DNA from: Bdellovibrionales bacterium RIFOXYD12_FULL_39_22
Lineage (GTDB): Bacteria > Bdellovibrionota > Bacteriovoracia > Bacteriovoracales > Bacteriovoracaceae
Length of the DNA stretch: 64,000 nt
Assembly: GCA_001770205.1 (NCBI GenBank)
Contig: MEQL01000002.1
Span: 1-64,000, forward strand
Direction: 5' to 3'
Below, one piece after another: positions 61,842 to 64,000 of the stretch. The notes under the pieces were generated by a model, which saw nothing but the letters and a program-made list of their open reading frames with translations, was not told where the DNA came from and did no database searches. The position numbers and the translations under genes are program-made. The stretch's first letter is position 1; each line of letters opens with the position of its first letter.

Positions 61842-63233
61842 ATGAGGGACTACATAAAAAAAATGGCATTTAGGGTTATAGTAATTAGTTGTCTTTTTCT
61901 TATTTGGCCAACGTTAATTTTGGCCGAAACTGTCTCTGCCCTTTCGACAGAGAATCCAATAAAGATCTCGGGTGTTATTGATGGGGTATCACTTGATAGT
62001 CCACTAAACTTGGTATGGCCAATGGACAACATGGCAGAAAATCGAGCTGAACTCATCGAGTACTTTCGTCGCTTAAAACAATTAAATATCAAGGCCATTC
62101 GCAAGCTGGTCCCGGGTAAGTTGATAGATAGTCCCACCTGTGGTGAGCAGCTTATCGAGTTTGTAGAGATCGCTGCTCAACATAGAATAAAACTTTTCTT
62201 TTATATTGGTTTTAAAATGCCTTCAGATTTAGGAATCATGGAAAAAGAAAACAATATGCAGGCCTATCAAGCATTAATTCAGGCCGGAGAGAACAATATT
62301 GATAAAACGATTGGGTATATCTCTCGCAATGGATCGAAGTTTGATTCGACCATTATAGGGTATTCAATTGGGAATGGTGAAAATCTGCGGAATATCGCCA
62401 ATATGGATTTTGTTAGAGAGATGATTATTTATTCACAACAGATTGATCCATCACATCGTTACACGACAGAGCTTAAAGCAAATCGAAATGGTATGTTCAA
62501 CGGACAACTCCTGGGATTGGGGACTGCAAGTGGAAAACCTTATGATGAGGCCTTAGAACAACGAAGCGTTTATGATGTTCTTGATTTTATCGCTTTTGCC
62601 AATTATACGGGACTTTCCAATACCGCAGAGATTTCATTTAAAGATACGCTCTCTTTAATTGCGAAACAAAATCCTCGTAATCTCGATGTCGTTGTTGAAG
62701 AGTATGGAACTAAATTAGAAAATGAGGTTAGTCGTGCAAAATATCTCCGCAGTATTAGAGAAACAATTGCCACTTCGACGGAAGTTAACATCATTGCGGC
62801 TTTCTTGTGGGACGCACATGTAAATTGGCATACTCTTTTTCGTCCTCTCAATCCAAATATCAATTATGGACTTTTCGAATATGATACAAGCGTTCCTTAT
62901 AAGATTGGTGCTACAAGGCCTTCGATATTGGCAACCTTCAACTCTTCGCCGGAATTGGGCCAACGCATAAGTGGGGTCAGTACACCGAAGAGATTGGCCT
63001 CTACGCTTTATGCAATTTCGACAAGTGATGTAAATAATAATCAAACGCATTGCGGATGGGATTTTGATGGTGACCATAAGGTTGACCAATGGTCCAAAGT
63101 TAATGCACAGAAAGCTTGTTGGGTACTACATAAGTTTACTTCTAAAGGAGAGCAGACTGTTCGCGTATTAGTGATTGATTCCTTAAAAAGTTTCAGTCGC
63201 TGGGTTTCTAAAACAGTTAATGTTGTGCTGTAA
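61842..63233 (+). CDS. exported TIM-barrel glycosidase-like protein with C-terminal PKD-like domain
   Basis: 463 aa from ATG at 61842, which has AAAGGA at 7 nt; a GTG at 61815 is possible but has a poorer site. A signal segment (FRVIVISCLFLIWPTLILA) is followed by a TIM-barrel-like catalytic part: GVIDGVSLDSPLNLVWP, IKLFFYIGF strand, TIIGYSIGNGENL (possible acid/base Glu in GNGENL), IDPSHRYTTEL and DVVVEEYGT (possible nucleophile Glu), then IIAAFLWDAH. This matches the strand-4/strand-7 Glu layout of clan GH-A (GH5/GH2-like) enzymes. The C-terminal region (about 390-463) has HCGWDFDGDHKVDQWSKV and WVLHKFTSKGEQTVRVLV, a PKD-type fold. The final 17 nt overlap the convergent gene. Confidence 0.6.
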   Translation: MRDYIKKMAFRVIVISCLFLIWPTLILAETVSALSTENPIKISGVIDGVSLDSPLNLVWPMDNMAENRAELIEYFRRLKQLNIKAIRKLVPGKLIDSPTCGEQLIEFVEIAAQHRIKLFFYIGFKMPSDLGIMEKENNMQAYQALIQAGENNIDKTIGYISRNGSKFDSTIIGYSIGNGENLRNIANMDFVREMIIYSQQIDPSHRYTTELKANRNGMFNGQLLGLGTASGKPYDEALEQRSVYDVLDFIAFANYTGLSNTAEISFKDTLSLIAKQNPRNLDVVVEEYGTKLENEVSRAKYLRSIRETIATSTEVNIIAAFLWDAHVNWHTLFRPLNPNINYGLFEYDTSVPYKIGATRPSILATFNSSPELGQRISGVSTPKRLASTLYAISTSDVNNNQTHCGWDFDGDHKVDQWSKVNAQKACWVLHKFTSKGEQTVRVLVIDSLKSFSRWVSKTVNVVL

Positions 63234-64000
63234 TTTTCCTGTGTCCTCGTTGTAAGAAAGAAGCGCATAAAATCCCAGAAAAAAAGGTGAGAAGGAACAT
63301 TAAAGAATTTTGAGCGTGAGCGGGTGTCGAAGTATGAGCGTGATTATTGTCGGAGAACGGGGAGAACGCGGGAATGTTGGGAGTATTTAGATTGCGATAA
63401 TTCCTGTCATTGTCAGAATTGTTAATGTTGCGAGAATCGCTAGAGTTACTAGAATTACTAGAAAGAGGATTGTGCGGAGAGTTTGAAGAGTTAGGGGTGT
63501 TGTTAATGGCGATAGAACCGCATGAGCTGACGAAGTCTGATTCGTAGGTTTGGGCCACTGCGCCGTATTCGATGATGCTGGCACTTGGAAGAATTGTGCT
63601 GCCGATAATATTTATAAGGCCACCGTTTTTTCCACCGGGAGCTTCAAGGCGAATACGTCCTCGACCCCCGTCCCCTCCGCCACCGCCGGCCTCACCTCCG
63701 CCAGCACCTCCAAGTCCGCCATTTACATTAATTGAGCCTTGAATTTCGATAGAAGTTGCGGATGCTAGATAAATGGTTCCGCCGGCACCGCCACCACCGC
63801 CACCGGAGTCACCGGCCGAAGATTCATCATCTAAACCATTGCCGCCATTACCACCAAACGCATTAATTTCGCCAGATTCACTAATTATTATTTTCCCAGA
63901 AGCAGCGATAAAAATTGCGCCACCACCTGCGCCACCTCCCCCCGCACTTTTCGTTCCAGTCATTTGATCGTTAACAAATCCGTGTGATCCACTTCCTCCT
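63217..64000 (-). CDS. glycine-rich surface protein, C-terminal part only, with a membrane-anchor-like tail (partial)
   Basis: The reading frame stays open through the right edge, so the true start lies outside the window; the in-frame ATG at 63963 is internal. The visible part is very Gly/Ala-rich beta-helix-like sequence (GGGGAGGGAIFIAASG, then GEINAFGGNGGNG and SINVNGGLGGAGGGEAGGGGGDGG), followed by a Ser/Asn/Asp linker (about 40 residues) and, at the very end, a hydrophobic stretch (NSLMFLLTFFSGILCASFL) and a basic cluster (RGHRK). That three-part tail resembles C-terminal sorting signals such as GlyGly-CTERM or PEP-CTERM, but no known signature was recognised. The protein is probably a surface adhesin. 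It overlaps the convergent glycosidase gene end by 17 nt. Confidence 0.6.
   Translation of the reverse strand, partial: GGSGSHGFVNDQMTGTKSAGGGGAGGGAIFIAASGKIIISESGEINAFGGNGGNGLDDESSAGDSGGGGGGAGGTIYLASATSIEIQGSINVNGGLGGAGGGEAGGGGGDGGRGRIRLEAPGGKNGGLINIIGSTILPSASIIEYGAVAQTYESDFVSSCGSIAINNTPNSSNSPHNPLSSNSSNSSDSRNINNSDNDRNYRNLNTPNIPAFSPFSDNNHAHTSTPAHAQNSLMFLLTFFSGILCASFLQRGHRKITAQH

Noticed and set aside
63773..63967. Proline-rich plus-strand frame at the right edge
   Set aside because: Simply the complement of glycine codons in the partial surface-protein gene.

Overview
The window is AT-rich, densely coded DNA from a Gram-negative bacterium. Lipoprotein signal peptides, outer-membrane beta-barrels, an RND efflux trio with a TolC partner, MltD and PBP4 all imply an outer membrane and periplasm. 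The low G+C, the number of exported proteases and wall enzymes, HD-GYP and chemotaxis-type signalling, and the rnc-era-der order suggest a Bdellovibrionota-type organism (Bdellovibrio or Bacteriovorax relatives). That is an inference from content, not a database match. No tRNA, rRNA, CRISPR array or insertion sequence was seen. The palindrome GGCC is strikingly over-used across the window, about 15 per kb in two 1-kb stretches counted by hand, against roughly 1.6 expected at about 40% G+C.

Layout. 0.4-3.5 kb: a gingipain-type C25 protease facing a PBP4-type carboxypeptidase. 3.5-7.4 kb: a pseudo-receiver/CheX protein, then an ATP-grasp ligase, an alpha/beta hydrolase and a beta-barrel protein. 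7.4-8.8 kb: a DUF4143 AAA ATPase behind two palindromic operators. 8.9-14.5 kb: a Cus-type metal efflux operon. 14.7-18.7 kb: a coupled four-gene operon of exported proteins of unknown role, one with a CHAP/NlpC-like domain. 18.8-27.1 kb: exported proteins, a GLUG-repeat lipoprotein, CheR, a propeptide-less subtilase, an EEP-fold hydrolase and a degenerate tyrosine recombinase. 27.3-32.4 kb: rnc-era-der-HD-GYP-thioesterase operon; Der carries an acidic insertion. 32.4-36.3 kb: unknown lipoprotein, VanY-type peptidase and a multi-pass membrane protein. 36.6-39.5 kb: 2-oxoacid:ferredoxin oxidoreductase. 39.5-45.4 kb: lipoprotein with an FlbD-like gene, a large tripeptidyl-peptidase-II-like subtilase lipoprotein, MltD. 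45.5-53.5 kb: PH-like protein, ChaN-like protein, PQ-loop protein, cyclic-nucleotide-gated channel with two membrane partners, an ABC exporter and a B12-type radical SAM enzyme. 53.6-59.8 kb: GH31 glucosidase, Ser/Thr kinase, FHA-like sigma-54 activator and a beta-barrel gene with a good sigma-54 promoter. 59.9-64 kb: a second DUF4143 ATPase, a non-coding stretch with an 11-G tract, a glycosidase-like exported protein, and the C-terminal part of a glycine-rich surface protein running off the edge.

How the genes may work together. Exported hydrolases of protein, peptidoglycan and glucan recur through the window, as expected for a predator or scavenger of macromolecules. The most coherent regulatory unit is the kinase, FHA-like sigma-54 activator and beta-barrel gene: activator and target promoter are adjacent, so a short signalling circuit can be proposed and tested. 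The four-gene exported operon at 14.7-18.7 kb is the best candidate for an undescribed system; its GGCC density is about a third of the two densest stretches counted, so it may have been acquired more recently.
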